A stretch of 64,000 nucleotides of DNA from Brugia malayi (Eukaryota; Nematoda; Chromadorea; Rhabditida; Onchocercidae). Of this stretch, positions 49,746 to 63,956 are shown piece after piece. Each line of letters starts with the position of its first letter. The first letter of the stretch is position 1. Location: the NCBI RefSeq assembly GCF_000002995.4, contig NW_025062475.1:13858687-13922686 (forward strand), in the 5' to 3' direction. The notes under the pieces were generated by a model that was not told the DNA's origin, did no database searches, and saw only the letters and a list, made by a program, of their open reading frames with translations. A program made the position numbers and the translations under genes.

Positions 49746-51271
49746 ATTATGAGTCATTCTTTCTATTAACTATTTTGCTTATCACTGAAATGTTAATTTT
49801 TTATCATTTTAAAAATGATTTTTCCTTTTCTTTAACTATTAGTTATATAATTTTGGGAGTAACCTTCATGATAAAGTAATTTATCTAATTTATCTAAAAG
49901 TAATTTATCCAATGTTATTTTATGATATCAATTTCATATCAGTCATTTCTTTTTCTTTCCTTTTTTTTTTCCTTCTTCTGATATAGCTATTCTGCGGTAG
50001 TAATTGGGTAAATTTTGAAAGAAATTATCAAATGCAATGCAATCTGTATCTAATTTTTCAATTTAAAAATTTGTAATTACTATATAAATGTGATAATTAT
50101 GGTACTAAGAAAATGAAATCTGAAAACAGTGGATGGTAATAACTAACAATAGAGTATTAAAAATTAACAACATATAATTTAACAAAATATTTAAAAAAAA
50201 AAATTAACAAAATAATTAAATATAAAAGATGGAAAGATTTGATTTTATAATAAGAATATATCTTTAACAATTTTGTGTAATAAATTCATTAAAAATTTAT
50301 TTATGACTACACATTTGATTCAGTTCATTAATTTATTAATTCATTTATAAAATAGTCGAACATTTTGCTTTTTGGAATTGTCTCATCAATTTTATTATTG
50401 ATTTTTAAATTTCAAAATCAAATTCAACTATTTCGATTAAATTTGTTACTAAATGCAACATTAAGATTTAAACGCAATGGTAAATAATCCGAAAGATATT
50501 CGTAACTATCACAACTTATCACTTTTCAGGTATTCTACATGACACATTTGCTGGTAACTTTTCATCCTTTTTTTTAAATTATAGTCAATATAGAAGATAT
50601 AAATTGAATTTTAAGCTAAATGAAAATAAAACATTGACTGATGTTGTTCTATTACAATCATACCTAACACTTCATTTACGTTGTAACACGTGAATGACGT
50701 GATCAAGAAACAATACGTAATATTAGACCATTAAACTTTCAATAGCACTAAATTATGAAAAAAAAAAAAAAATTGTTTAGTTATTTTTGACTATTAAAAT
50801 AACAAATGTTAGAAGAAAATGAGTTATATAGTATGAAATTTGGAGAGAATTAGTGATTGATAAGAACAAAAAAAAAAGAAATAAATCTTAAGATTGGAAC
50901 TATGATAAGATTTATTAAAGTTTTTACAGAGTTATATTAATTGGAATTTAGCATTTTCACTCATTAAATATCCGAAATGAAGAAAGCACTGTAAGAAAGG
51001 AGGGAGCAGAGATAGATAAGATTAGCGGAAAAACGAAATTGTAAATAATTTCAAAAATAAAGAAAAAAGGAGGGAATATTAGTAAAAGGTAAGAATGATG
51101 AAGGCTTTTTTATCATAAATTAGAGTTTCTTTTTTATTTTTTTTCTTCTGTTTTTCAGTTTAGTTTGATTCATTCTGTTAATGTAATTATTCCTATTATA
51201 ATAATTTTTTATAACTTAAATGGTAATTTATTTAAATAAACAGTTTCTTTTTTTTTTTTTCAGTTTAAAAA
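49746..51271. other. Intergenic between CCP gene and ced-4
   Basis: AT-rich with no gene seen. It ends in a T-run and CAG at 51261-51263, eight bases before the ced-4 start codon, which looks like a spliced-leader acceptor. Confidence 0.55.
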
Positions 51272-54200
51272 ATGTTATTAGAAAAAGATAATCGAATATT
51301 AACGATAGCTACGGAAGCATTGATGCAGGATTTCGAACCACGTGATGCTATTCCGTTTATGTGTTCGGAGGAAATCTTTACTGATGATCAACAAGAAGTT
51401 ATCCTTAGCATGGTTGGTTGTTTTTTGTTCTTTTTCTCTTCCATAACAAATTTAATATTTTACATTTTTTAAAATGATTGTTTTATTTGTTCGGATTCTT
51501 TTTTGTTTTTTTCATATTTTACATGGTTCATTGTCTTTTTTTCCTAATTTGGTTGTTCTATCACGTTTTTCACAAATTCTCCAAATATACAATAATGGCA
51601 AAATAGAATAGGATTTGTTTAAATTTCGTAGTTTTTAAATTGATGAAGTAAATTATGTAAAACATAGAATATGCTTCAGTGGTTGATGCAAAATTTTGTA
51701 ATTATTTCAGTTGGACTGACGCATATCGGTTATTATTGTCACATAATTTTTTGAATCATTTCATATATTCATATAGTATTTCTCATATATCTTTTTATGT
51801 AATACATTCAAATGTAAGAAAGACATGTCAGATGGAAGTAACTTATTCTTAGTATTAAAAAATAGTTAAAAATTATTGGTAGTGAATATGATGGGTTGGA
51901 TGAGTACATAATTTGTTTGGTAGAAGATACGAGTAATTAGGACACATTATAAAAAACGGATCCTCCATGAAAGTGATGCACAGTGATCATTTTGTTCTGA
52001 AGTTAAATCAGTGTAGAAGAATCTTGTAAAAATTTCTGAGATTCAGTTTTCTCCTATTCTTGCTTCCTAGTTGTTCACTTTTATTTGCAGCGTAAATTTC
52101 TATTAATCTTGTTCGAATTCATATTCACTTACAGACAAGACGTGCTCTACGTGTGATGGAATTTATTCGGCAATATCGGAAATCAGCGAATGCCCTTGAT
52201 CCATTAATAGCATATTTTGAAAAATATGGACAGAAACATTTGGCACATCTTTTATCGAAAAATTACCTACCTGATGAGCGGACTTTATTAACGCCTACTG
52301 CGCTAGAAGATCGACTTTTCCGAGAAGGAAATGTACCGAGATTACCTTTTTATCGCGTGTTACGAGTAAATCTGTTGGAAAAATTGGAGAGTTTACTAGT
52401 CAATCTATCATCGCAAGGTTTTAAAATTTCAAATCCATAAAAATCCAGATTTTACTTTTTCAAATAGGTTAGGAGATAACAAAGTATTTTTCTTTTTTAT
52501 GCATGTATCGACATCGTAGATCGAAATTTCTTTATGCGATTTTTTAAGAACAGTACGATATTTAAAGTGAGAATGAGAATACGAACACTAAAAAAGCATA
52601 AACGGAACAGAAGAGAAAGGAATAAAGAAAAGATTGGCTAGCAAAATGAAAATTATAATTAGTGCGGGATGTAAATGTCTTGAATTACGATTTTTAATCT
52701 ATTGTCTGAGTTCTTGTTGTATTCCCTGCAGTTTTTGATTTGAGAGATTTAGTTTACGTTTATTTTTAATGTACCATTATGAGTGTTGTGGAATTCATCA
52801 CCTATTAATATTGCTTGACTTTGCAATTTTCCCATTTTACTTTTTTTTCGTCAATTCAAACTCCGATTTAAAACTATTTTCATGGTGTATATTTTTTCAC
52901 TGTGCTTCCCTAATCCAGATTTTGAATCATTTAATTTCATTTCTGTAAAACTTTTCCATAACTTATCCATCTCTCTTGCTTTATTAATCAGCAGCAATTT
53001 GCATTGCAGATCAGTTTTGGCTTGTCATTCATGGGTTTCCTGGTTGCGGCAAAACTTTTTTAGCTGCTACTGTTTTACATTCTCATCCAATATTACTAAG
53101 TCGGTAAGGTTTATAGTAATTACCATTTTACTTACTTTTGTTTCATTTTGTTGAAAAGCCGATTGCATTAGGTAATTTTGGTTTTGTGAAAATTTCTGAA
53201 TTATCTCCTAAAAAAAAAATTTTTTCTTTCTTAAAAGATAATTTAAAAATGATTTTTTTCTAAAAAGAAAAAAAATTCTAAAAAATGATTCTAAATTATC
53301 CCGAAATCATTTGCCTATTTCACCCCTATTTGCTTCATTTGTTACTTTTTTTTTTCAAATCAGACTAAATCGAAATCGATTTACAGCTTTCTGAATTATT
53401 TGATTTTATAGATATTATGAACACGTTATATGGGTTGAGGATGGTCGTACCAATATTAATCAGCTACCTGAAGTTTTTTCAAATTTCCTATTTTTAGCAA
53501 CTGATGCATTGGTTTTAACTGGAAAAGAAACTCCTGTACAATTCTTACCACTGGTGAGTTTTTAGGGAAATAATTTTTTAGAATCATTTTCGCTACTAGG
53601 ATATTGCTGTTTATCATTTTTATTATAATTATAAACAATGAATTTCAATATAATATACATCACAGAGTCTTGATAAGTTGTAGAGATGTTACTGTAAGGT
53701 GCTGTTTTTCATTTTCATATTAAAAAGGTATGACACATTCATAATTGTTTATTTTAGGCCAAAACTGCCTTGCGAGAAAAGCCAAATACATTAGTAGTTC
53801 TGAATGATGTTTATCTTCAAGAAAGTGTGCGTTGGTTCGACCAGCTAAATGTTAGTTTCTCTTTTTAGAAATTAATTGACCAAATAACCTGCAAATTTCA
53901 TTTGCTTTTAATTATTTTGCAATAAAAGCCTTCCTCATCTTTTCTCATAATTTTGGGCGTAAATAAGTTGTCTAATATATATTCACCCGACGATGAACAT
54001 AGCTTAGAAGATATGTTATGTATTTATGTTGCGCAACTGTACAATATTAAATTTGTTTTATATTATCTTGATAATATCTTTCTGAATAACTCAATTTCAG
54101 TGCCGTATTCTTGCAACAAGCCGTAATTTGGAACTATTCCAAGTATCCTCTTCAAATCCCATACTTTTTGCAGTTGATCCACCTGGTTTTTCTTTCACCG

Positions 54201-56277
54201 AAACGGAGGTTTTGTTCCAGCAAATGCGTTCTTCTACTACGATAACTTCATCTTCTTTTCATGATCATCTTTTTCATATTCATAAAAAAACAATGGGCCT
54301 ACCTGCACTTCTTGGTATAGTGAGACAACAAGCATGCGACAGTAATAATGAGTATATTTTTGGATTGTTTGATTAAATCACAAAAAATCTTATTTTTGAT
54401 TACTTTTTTTTTTTTGCTACAGAAGGAAATAAATTGTTTTTTGTTTTCAGCTTCTATAATTTACGTTACTTATTGGATTATTACTCTGTCACAACTATAT
54501 CAAATTTTACTTATTATAAATACAAAAATATGGTTGATGCCATTATGGAATCCTATAAAACTGTGAGTTCTTTATCATGTTTTCTTCAGTGCTTAACAAA
54601 TGTCTAATTAGTTATGAATTTGGATTTTTTTGTTCAGAAAATCCTTCTTTAATTTTAATTCTAGAGTATTTTAGTGTTTAATCTTATCAAGTTATAGTGC
54701 TAATTTCTGGTCGTTAAAATAAAATTTAATAAGAAGTATGTTTTTTATCTCGTTCCATTTAGATTTTTTAGAAGATGCTCAATAGTATACGTATTTTTCT
54801 GTACTACAGAGCAGAAAAAAAAAGTAATATTCAATAAAGGATTTCTGATGTCACCAACAAAAACTTAAGTTATTGGAAGATTCTGATTTTAAAATGTAGA
54901 AATTTCAATCCATATTTACTTAATTGCAATCACTTCTTTAATAGTTTATTTGGTATTGCTAATTTGTTCATAAAATGTAACGTCCTTCTTTATACCTTTC
55001 TTTCTCCAGCTTTCCAAAACTGTTGACTAAGTTCCTGAAAAGAATATTTCAATTAAATTAAACTAATGACAGCATTTTTCTATATCTAAAACCATCTAGT
55101 GCAAAGGCAGTTATAACTTTTATACAAAATATATTCATGCCAAATGTTTTGTTTGTGACATTTCATTTTTGATGAGTGAAGTGTTCCTGCGTCATATCTA
55201 AGAGTTATTTTGACAAACTTAGCCAAATGCGTATTATTTCAGTTAACTAGACGTCAAAAAATAATTATGGAAACATTTATCATTTTTGGCTATGATCAAT
55301 GGATACCGCTAGAGGTAATTCTTTAAAGAATTATTTGTCAAGAATGCTTGTATGATTCATGCCTAGATCATATTAAGACATCCTGTCTTCATATTTCTCC
55401 TGATAATTTGTTGATTATGCGCTTAGTTGATTTTTGCATATGATTTCTTTTATTTCAGATCGTTTCATTATGTATTCCGTTTGATATATCTGGAAACCAA
55501 AATATTTTGTATACTGCGTTGCAAGAATTAGAACCATTAGTAAAATCATCATTATTGGGTAAAAGAATTGCTGATTTGGATGGTAAAGTTGATAATGATA
55601 TGCCATTCATGTATGATTTCCACATTAATCGTATCATGTATTCATTTCTTTGTGTCACGGTTAATCATCAAGCGATTGAGGTGGAGTACCTTTTTTTTTT
55701 ATAAATTATCCAGCTTTTTCTGGTGAAAGCATATTGTAAAATCTTTTTCAAGCATTATATGGAATAAATGAATATACAATTCATACACTGCATAATTAAA
55801 GAGTGATAAACAGTTTGATATTAAATTTTAAATGACTGAACTTCAAATTCAATGTGATTACACTTTAGTAATTGATGAATGACGCTGTGACAATGTTTAT
55901 CAGTGAATGTAATACAAATGAGAATTGCAGTAATTTGTAAATATTCTAGAATTAATTATTACTTTATCTTATTTCAGGATCGCCTTCGCTTATTCATTCG
56001 TCCAAATGTTTCTTCATTTTTGTTAGGCAATCAACGTATGGACTCGAATTTCATGCAGCGTATTCACTCTTACATAGATCTTCGTCCATATTTATTCCAA
56101 AAAATAACTTACGAGGAATGCAGTTTACAAAATGGACTAACTGTACAGTATATTGAGAGTGGCTTACATAATAGCAGTAATAGTTGCTATATCAATGAAT
56201 CCGATAATGGTGTAATTGTCCGGAAGGAATCAAACAATGCTACTAAAAATTGGACTGATAGCTGTATTTTCATGTGA
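51272..56277 (+). CDS. ced-4: CED-4, Apaf-1-type apoptosome ATPase
   Basis: Ten exons join in frame to 575 residues, close to C. elegans CED-4: 51272-51412, 52135-52417, 52992-53103, 53412-53553, 53758-53850, 54101-54351, 54451-54562, 55243-55314, 55459-55680, 55978-56277. An N-terminal CARD (about 1-91) is followed by an NB-ARC ATPase. The P-loop is GFPGCGKT, with Lys162 near the position of CED-4 Lys165. Walker B is TLVVLNDV (Asn242-Asp243, normally Asp-Asp). Sensor I is ATSR (262-265) and the GxP motif GLP (323-325). Winged-helix regions follow and there is no WD40 part, as in CED-4. The protein assembles to activate the CED-3 caspase and is held by CED-9. Exon 3 has a tandem CAGCAG acceptor, so isoforms differing by one codon are possible. 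The first start follows a T-rich AG by 8 bases. Confidence 0.95.
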
Positions 56278-59106
56278 AAACTCAAAATTTCAGTATGTTT
56301 TCTTTGATATTAAAGTATATATACCAGAATACCTTTAGTACAGTTATGAATATTTCACAATTGAAATCTTGAAAATTCATAATCGCAAACTTATTCTTAT
56401 TTAGTTCTTGAATTGCTTTAATTTCTCTATAAATGTTGCCTTCATGTATTTTAACTGCAGTTACATACTCTGCTATTGCTAATAATTACTCTGTATTCAG
56501 GTTTTAAATCAAATATTCTTTTGAACTCAGTGATGGAGACTATTTATTATTATATAATGCCCAAACATATTTGCATTTTTTAATCTATATTTCATTTCTC
56601 ATTTTTTTTTTTTATTATCTTTGTTACAATGATTTCCTTATCAGACGTGTTCTTTGATATTTTTTTGTGACGTGTTTGATGCATTTCTTGCAAATTTCTC
56701 ACTTAAATGGTGCTTTTTATACTCATGTTTTCAATTGAACATTTTGTTTGATCTATTGCTTCCGGATGTGTAAATCCGAAAATAATAGATCAGAAAACAT
56801 TCCAATTTTTATTTCAACTGATTCTCATTTACACCTTGCCTTTTCTACTCCCGCCAAATACTGCTAAATCATTTTCTCATTGACTCTCATTGATCCGTAT
56901 GTTCTAATTCATATCAATTATTTTCATTAGTTATCTGTCATTAATCTTATCGCTTTCTATTTTTAATGTTGAATTTTATCTTTTCTAATGTCGACGTTTT
57001 TCACATGTTTGCTCACGTAATACTTATTTTTTTTTTTTTAAATTTCGGTTCTGGTTTGCTCATTTCACTTAGATTCAATCGTTACCACTCATTTTTTGAT
57101 TCCAGTGAATTTGATTATGATCGCTTTTTTAAAATTTTACTAAAGCCACTTTTTTGCTAAATAGTCCGATCGTTAATAGTATAAGATTTTGTAAATATTC
57201 GTGTTGCAAATTTCAGATATCGCAAACCTCGAAATAACTTATAATAATAAAATAATTTTATGTAAAAATTAGTACATAAAATTATTTTTTTATTTTTTCA
57301 ATTTGTATTACGACTAATCATTTAACTAATTTCTCATCTTCCATTCCTCATCTGTGCTAGTTTCTCATGCTTTTTCTTTTGTTCATCTTGAATCTTAATA
57401 AATTCCCATCTTTTCCTATTCATATTTGCTCATTATGATTGATATATTGCAGGTCAGTATCAGTCATATCAGATATTTCTTAACATTCCTATAGCTATCT
57501 TTGTATCCGATAGAATGTTTATCAAAATAGGAAGCATTCTTATTTTGATAAGTGTGTTTATACATTATGTAAACCTAAACAATTAATCATTTTCCAAAAA
57601 AAACTAATTCTACTTCCTCATTAATTCTCGTTTGCATTTCGTTATAATAAGTTATTTATTATATTGCTGTAATGTTTGATAAAAAAATTTTGATATTTCT
57701 ATGTAATTTCACTATCAGTAACTGTATGAAACAACTTACTACAAGATCATAAGATAGCGAATCTTTTTATAAAAAAGAAAAAAAAGTTAACCTATTTTGA
57801 TTGGGAAGCCATTTCGATCATGCCAAAACCATAAAATTAATATAAATTCTTCACTCACATCCTATACCTTTGTGTCTTAATCTAAAACTCATTTGTATAT
57901 CAAGTATTTTCTACCACAACGAAATTTCATTTTTCTAACGATCATAAAATTTGAATAATGAAAGTACCTGAAATAAATGAATTGGTATTTTGGTACGTGA
58001 AGATAGAAAAGCTTAAAATAATCGAAAATACTGAAAATTATTTTCTAATAACTGAGGTTTGAAAATTTTTTAACGTTTGCATATTGTTTCTGTATAACAA
58101 AGTTATTATTACTGTACGGTAAAGTTTGACAAATAGCAAATCAAAAATAACTTTTTTTGGATAATTACAATGTAAAACATATGAAAAATCACTAAAAAGA
58201 TAAATTTTAAATATTTTTATTCCTTATCAACTCTTATCAATGAAAAGATAAACATACATTTTCATCCACTTATCAACTCCTATCACTTGAATACATGGAA
58301 GTACCTTATCAACTTTTAAAGTAAAGGTAAACATATATTTCTGTTGACTTATCAACTCTTATCAATGAAAAGATAAACATACATTTTTATCCACTTATCA
58401 ACTCCTATCACTTGAATACATGGAAGTACCTTATCAACTTTTAAAGTAAAGGTAAACATATATTTCTGTTCACTTATCAACTCTTATCACTGAAAGGATA
58501 AACATATATTTTTATTTCTTATCAACTTTTAACAAAAATCCATTTTTCTAATTGAAAAATTTTTTAGTATTTAGATAAACTGGCAGGAAAAATAAATTGT
58601 GTAAAGCAATCAAATTTTGTTAAATGACAAATCCATTAGAAAGTTATTATAGATTTAGGTGTCGTCACGGTTTTTTTGCAATGCAAAAATTAAATCTTTC
58701 TTAAATTTTTGTAAAATATAAAAAACTCTTAAATTTACATACTGCGAATAAAAAAAATTTTTTTTTTGTCTGACTTATAAAAATAAATTTTTTTTTTTTG
58801 TATAATTACGATTATTGTTTATCGTTATTTAATCGCAGACGGTATTTGTTTTTAATCTTTCAATTTATAAATTTTTATTTCGATTTCATTTGAAATTGTT
58901 CGCTTTCATCTAAAACTTTACTAAAAAAAAAATTATTAAATTTATTGCGCAAATTTATTCAGTGCATAACCGTGTAGGATTCGTCCGGAAATTTTCCTGA
59001 AATAGTAAATTCATTTTTTTGTCACAACAAATTACAGTAAGTAATGGTAAAAATTTCATTAAATTTTAGCCTTTTTTCCTGAGTGATTTTGAAAAACAAA
59101 CAAAGA
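56278..59106. other. Intergenic with one tandem repeat
   Basis: AT-rich 3' flank of ced-4. A 64-codon open frame at 56966-57160 has no support. The 58224-58510 repeat is listed separately. Confidence 0.55.
58224..58510. repeat. 125-bp tandem repeat, about 2.3 copies
   Basis: Copies start at 58224, 58349 and 58474 (TTATCAACTCTTATCA and onward). Each unit has internal TTATCAACTC sub-repeats. The first two copies are almost identical. Confidence 0.93.
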
Positions 59107-60700
59107 ATGCGATTAAAAGATGATGAACGACCATTACTATATGATAGGTTAATGTTTCCATAAGGATTTTCAAATTAAGCAAAAATTTGAATTTTCAAAA
59201 GTTTCACTTTTATTTTTTTTATTTCTTGCGCTTACTTCTTTTGATCAACAATAAAAGTAAAGAGTAAAAGTTGAAAGAAATAAAAATTGATTGATCTATT
59301 TTCAATTTTCATTCAAATTATTTCACTTCTAAATTTTCACTTTAATATCTCTCAAAAATAGTTTCTCCTTTGTTTGTTTGTTTTTCTTTTTTTTTTTTTT
59401 TTTTTTTATCTCTTTTAGTGATTAATTTAAAGTTTTTTTTTTTTTCTTTCAGAGTAATCTCGACAAAATTTTTGCCTGTTATTGATATACCTAATGCAGC
59501 TCGTGTAAAACTTATTTTGTATAATGTAAATGATCGACCAATTATATACAAATTTAAATGTGAAACAAAAGCATTAATTACAGTAATTTTTTATTTTTTT
59601 TTTATTCTTTGCTTTCAAATTTTAATTCTATTTGCATGTTACTACATTCAGTAATTAAATTTCTACAAATTTTAGTTTATTTTAGGCTGAACCACATGCT
59701 TCTGGTACAATACCAGCACACGGATTTAATTGTTGTTTACTAACATGGCGACGAGCACCTGAAATAAACAATTGGAAAGATATGAAATCAACTTCATTGT
59801 TAATGATTACAGAATTTGAAGGTTCTGATGATCCAAATATAAACGAGCATACAGTTACAAGAATTAAATGTACGATAATAGCTTTTAAATTATTTCAAAA
59901 ATTTCATTTAATAATTTAAATCAACCAAAAAAAATAAAAACAAAAAAATGGTACAACAATTTTATTGTATAGTAATTTAAAAATTAATAAATTAGTGTGA
60001 TGATTGCGTCATAAATTAAATTTATTTAATGCATGAAAAAAAAAATATTATTTCGAGTTCAATTTGTTACTTAATAATCGTACATAAATTAATTAACCTT
60101 ATACCATACTACAATTTTTATAAAATATATTTCAGTAAGAAATACTACTGCTAAATGATAATCTATTTGAAATGAATTTTAGAGATGAAATATATTTGAT
60201 TTAAAAAAATTAACAAATAATACAAAAGTTAAAGTGTTTTTTTTTTTTTTTTTTTTTTTTAATTCAGGTCGCATATCATCATCAGCAATGTGTAATAGTA
60301 CGAAACCACCTGAAGAACATATTACCTTTAAAAGTTCTCTTGATTCAGTGGTACCTCGAAGTTCAGGTGTAGAATCGAGAATAATTGCTCCAATTACAGG
60401 ATTAAAACATTTATCAAATACATCTCAAATATCATCAAAAAATCTTATGACGTAAATTTACCTGTAATTATTTCAAATATTTGCTTTCGTCGTCGATTAA
60501 ATGTTTATCATTAGCAATCATTTGTTTAAATTAAAATGAAAACTTTAAAATTTCAAAAAAAAAAAATCAAACAAAATAGAAAATTAAATTATTACAAATT
60601 GTATCGCTGATTAGAATTCATTCAAAAATATTAAGCAAATATTAAAATGTATTTTATCAGATTATCATACTGTTTATTTAGCATTATTCTCATAATAATA

Positions 60701-60746
<46 letters not shown>

Positions 60747-61037
60747 TAACAATAATTTTAAAAAGCTGGTTGCAGAAAAATAATTAATGATTGTAGCTAA
60801 CAAATTGATAATATTATTAATTATTAATATTAATTAATTAATTAATGTTTTTTTATTTTGAATAAATTTAAATTTTATAGTGTAAATAAGCGTCAACTAT
60901 CATCGACCAGTAGTACTTCGGAACGTTCAACAGGATTTTATATGGAAGCTAAGGGTACAATTATTATTGCATTAATTATTGTAATTCTTATTTTATGTAT
61001 TCAAGTATTTCTGGAAACTAAATCTGATGCTGAATAG
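59107..61037 (+). CDS. Tail-anchored MSP-domain (VAP-like) protein
   Basis: Five exons (59107-59147, 59453-59582, 59686-59869, 60268-60451, 60881-61037) give 231 residues. After a short charged start (MRLKDDERPLLYD) comes an MSP-type beta domain (about 15-105): ARVKLILYNVNDRPIIYKFK, then SGTIPAHG and LTWRRAPEIN. A Ser/Thr-rich linker (about 110-200) follows, then one hydrophobic helix (about 206-224) and a short acidic end (ETKSDAE). MSP domain, linker and C-terminal anchor are the VAP/MSPD layout, which predicts a cytosolic domain on the ER or another membrane. It is shorter than typical VAPs, and I see no coiled coil, so a nematode-specific MSP-domain family is equally likely. All splice junctions keep frame. 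Confidence 0.82.
60692..60755. repeat. AAT microsatellite
   Basis: About 60 bases of AAT/AAC repeats in the last intron of the MSP-domain gene. Confidence 0.95.
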
Positions 61038-61317
61038 AAGTATAAATAAATGTTTGTTTTATGAAAATTTAAAAAAAAAAACAAATTGATTAATATATTT
61101 TTTCTGTGTGATAATAAAATTTATAATAATTTGCATTCGTTTCACACATAATTACTACATTAAAAGCAAAAAAAAAAAAAAAATTATTCCACAAAATTTA
61201 CTTCTATAATTTAAAAATTTTTGTTATAAAAAAGTTACCCAAAAATTAAATTTTTTTTTTTCATTTTATATTTATAATTAAAATTTTATTAAATTATTAT
61301 CACTTTATATAATTTGA

Positions 61318-63956
61318 ATGTTTTCGTGCGGTTTATTTGTATTGCTGTTTGTTTGTTCAATTGATGTTATAGCAGAAGAATTATTGGTTGAACAATTTTT
61401 TTTTTTTTTAATTTTTTCTTTCAAAATTTTCAAATATTTTTCAAAAAAAAAAAAAAATTAAAAATTAACATTTAAATATATCTGGAGCTATAATAAGAAA
61501 TGTAATATTAGAGGAATTATTTAAAAAAATTTTTTTCTAATTTCATTTAAAATTAAAATTTAGACATCAATTTTTCAACTTAATCTTAAATTACTATCAC
61601 CTTATTTTATTTAATTTGCTAAAACTGATATTTCTTTAAATTTGTACTTAAATTTTTAAAATTTCATTAATTCATTTTTTTCAATTTTAATTAAAAAAAA
61701 AAAAAGAACTTTTTATAGAGTAATATAAATGAAACAAATTTGCTAATGCGAAATATACTTGCATTTCGACGTATGAAATATGGCTTTTATAAATTTCCAG
61801 TAATAATAATTCTTTCTTTCCTTCCTTCCTTCTTTTCTTTTCTTTTTTTTTAAATTTAAATTTAAATTTTAAAAATTTAAAAAGAAATTTTAATTTTAAA
61901 GTACAAAATAATGTCAAAATTTTTTTTTTTTTTTTTTTTTGTTTTCAGAAACTATTGAAAATTATAAGTGATAGACAGATATTGAATACATATATTGATG
62001 ATGAATCAAATTTTGATGAGGTTAAAATTTAATTTTAACAAATTTCTGAAGAGTAATTTTTTGAAAATGTCAAAAGTTACCAGACTGAAAAGATTACAAG
62101 TTTATTTATTTTTTTTTTTATGATAATTGTTTAACAAAAATATTGGTAGTTAATTGTACAACTAAGTGGAACTAATAAATTTTGATATTTGATATCTGGT
62201 AATTAAGTATCTAGCAATTAATATCTAGTAATTAAGTTCTTGCTTAAATTTTCTGACTAATATTTTAATAAATTTTTGTTAATAAAGATTAAATTTGTGA
62301 TATTTTATGATAAATGTTGTTTATTACTAATAGAGCAAAATAATATTTTATTAATAAATTTATGCTTTTTTGCTTAATGCGAAATTTTTTTGTCAAATTT
62401 TCAAATATTAAAATTTTTACTTATTTCTCACTTTCTTTCTCAGAATTTTCAATCCTTCATTTTTTTTTTCTTTTTTTAATTTCATAAATCTATTTTACAA
62501 TGTATTACCCTATATTTCTTTTATTATTTCAAGGAAAATCATTTTTCAATATGATGTTTATAGGAAGATATTGTTTTTTAATTATAAATTAAAAATGTTT
62601 ACTAATGGTAAATAAATGTAATTTATTCAAATTCAATTTTAAAATTTAATCTGAACAGTAAATTTGATTCCAAACTAAAGATAAATCTAATTTTAAAGAA
62701 AGATAAATATAATTTTAAGGATTAAAAATTGTTGTTTCATTTTTAATCTTAAAGTTCATAAAAAAAATTTGATTAAATTCAAATTAAAAATTAAATTTTT
62801 TTTAAGGTAATTGTTCCTGGAAATGAAATTGAGGAAAAAAATGCAGCAAATTTGATAAATATTGCTTGTTATGATCATGATGGAGTACCATTTCCAGGTT
62901 TTCTTTGTCCACTCATTAAAATTATGGCTCATGAATATGGAAATTGGCGAAGTAAGGTTTGAATTTTTCTTTTTTATTTTTAATTTAATTAATTTTATAT
63001 TAAAATATGCAGAATATGTGAAATTTCTTTTTAATTTTTTAATTTAATTAATTTTAAATTAAAATATGCAGAATATATGAAATTTCTTCTTAATTTAATT
63101 AATTTTAAATTAAAATATGCAGAATATATGAAATTTCTTTTTAATTTAATTAATTTTAAATTAAAATATTTCATTTCACTATTAGAATTTTCATTATCAA
63201 CAACCATTGAATACAACCAAAATTCTAAAAAAAAAAAAACTTGTTTAAAAATGAATTAGGCAAAAGTAGCATATAAAAGTTTATTCCATAAAAGTCATAA
63301 AAAGAAATACTTAAAAAACGACAAAAAAAGTAGAATCAAAAATTAAAAGAAAAGAACTAAAATTAATAATTAAATTTAAAAAAATTAATAATTAAATTTA
63401 ACAAAAAAAAAAAAAAAAACGATGAAAAAGTAGAAACAATAATTAAATAACATAAAACTAATAACAGTAATAAACAGAACACAAAGAATTAAAATAATTA
63501 AATTCATTTCAAATTTGAACATTTCAATTTTCTATAAATTATTTTAGATAATAGAAAATTTAACTTGTGAAGATTTAATGGATTTAAATACCCATCCATG
63601 CAATCATAACAATAGTTCGTGTGTTTTAATGGCACTGCCAAATAGTCATCTCATTTTGGGTTGTATGGACGATAGTGTTTGTCATTTTTATATTCTTTAA
63701 ATTATTATTAATATAATTTATTGACAATCTTTTTTTTTTAAATTATATTCTCACAAATTTAAGTTTTAATTTTTGTTTTGATTTCAATGAATACTCAAAT
63801 GTAAACATTTTATCGTAGAAAATAATTTTTCATTTATTCAAATATTTGTTTTTAATTTCTTTTTTTTTTTTTTTTTTCAGACAGGAAAATTTGTTGCACC
63901 ACAAAAATGGCTTGGAAATAATAAAAAATATGCGAATTATTTATTTGATTTTAGAG
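61318..63956 (+). CDS. Secreted Cys-containing protein, 5' part (runs off the window)
   Basis: Exons 61318-61386, 61949-62020, 62807-62956, 63548-63676 and 63881-63956 join in frame to about 165 residues, and the gene continues past the window end (donor AGAG/GTAATC). Residues 1-20 are a signal peptide (MFSCGLFVLLFVCSIDVIAE). Exon 3 has CYDHDGVPFPGFLCPL and exon 4 has four cysteines (LTCEDLM, HPCNHNNSSC, LGCMDDS). The last visible exon reads TGKFVAPQKWLGNNKKYANY. Several donors are GTTT- or GTTA-type, like those of neighbouring genes. Exon 4 could also read through to a stop at 63698-63700, which would end the protein early. It follows the MSP-domain gene by about 280 bases on the same strand. 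I do not recognise the family. Confidence 0.68.
62985..63165. repeat. About 50-bp AT-rich tandem repeat, three copies
   Basis: Units with TTAAATTAAAATATGCAGAA then TATATGAAATTTCTT repeat within intron 3 of the last gene. Each unit contains ATATGCAG, an acceptor-like word. Confidence 0.85.
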
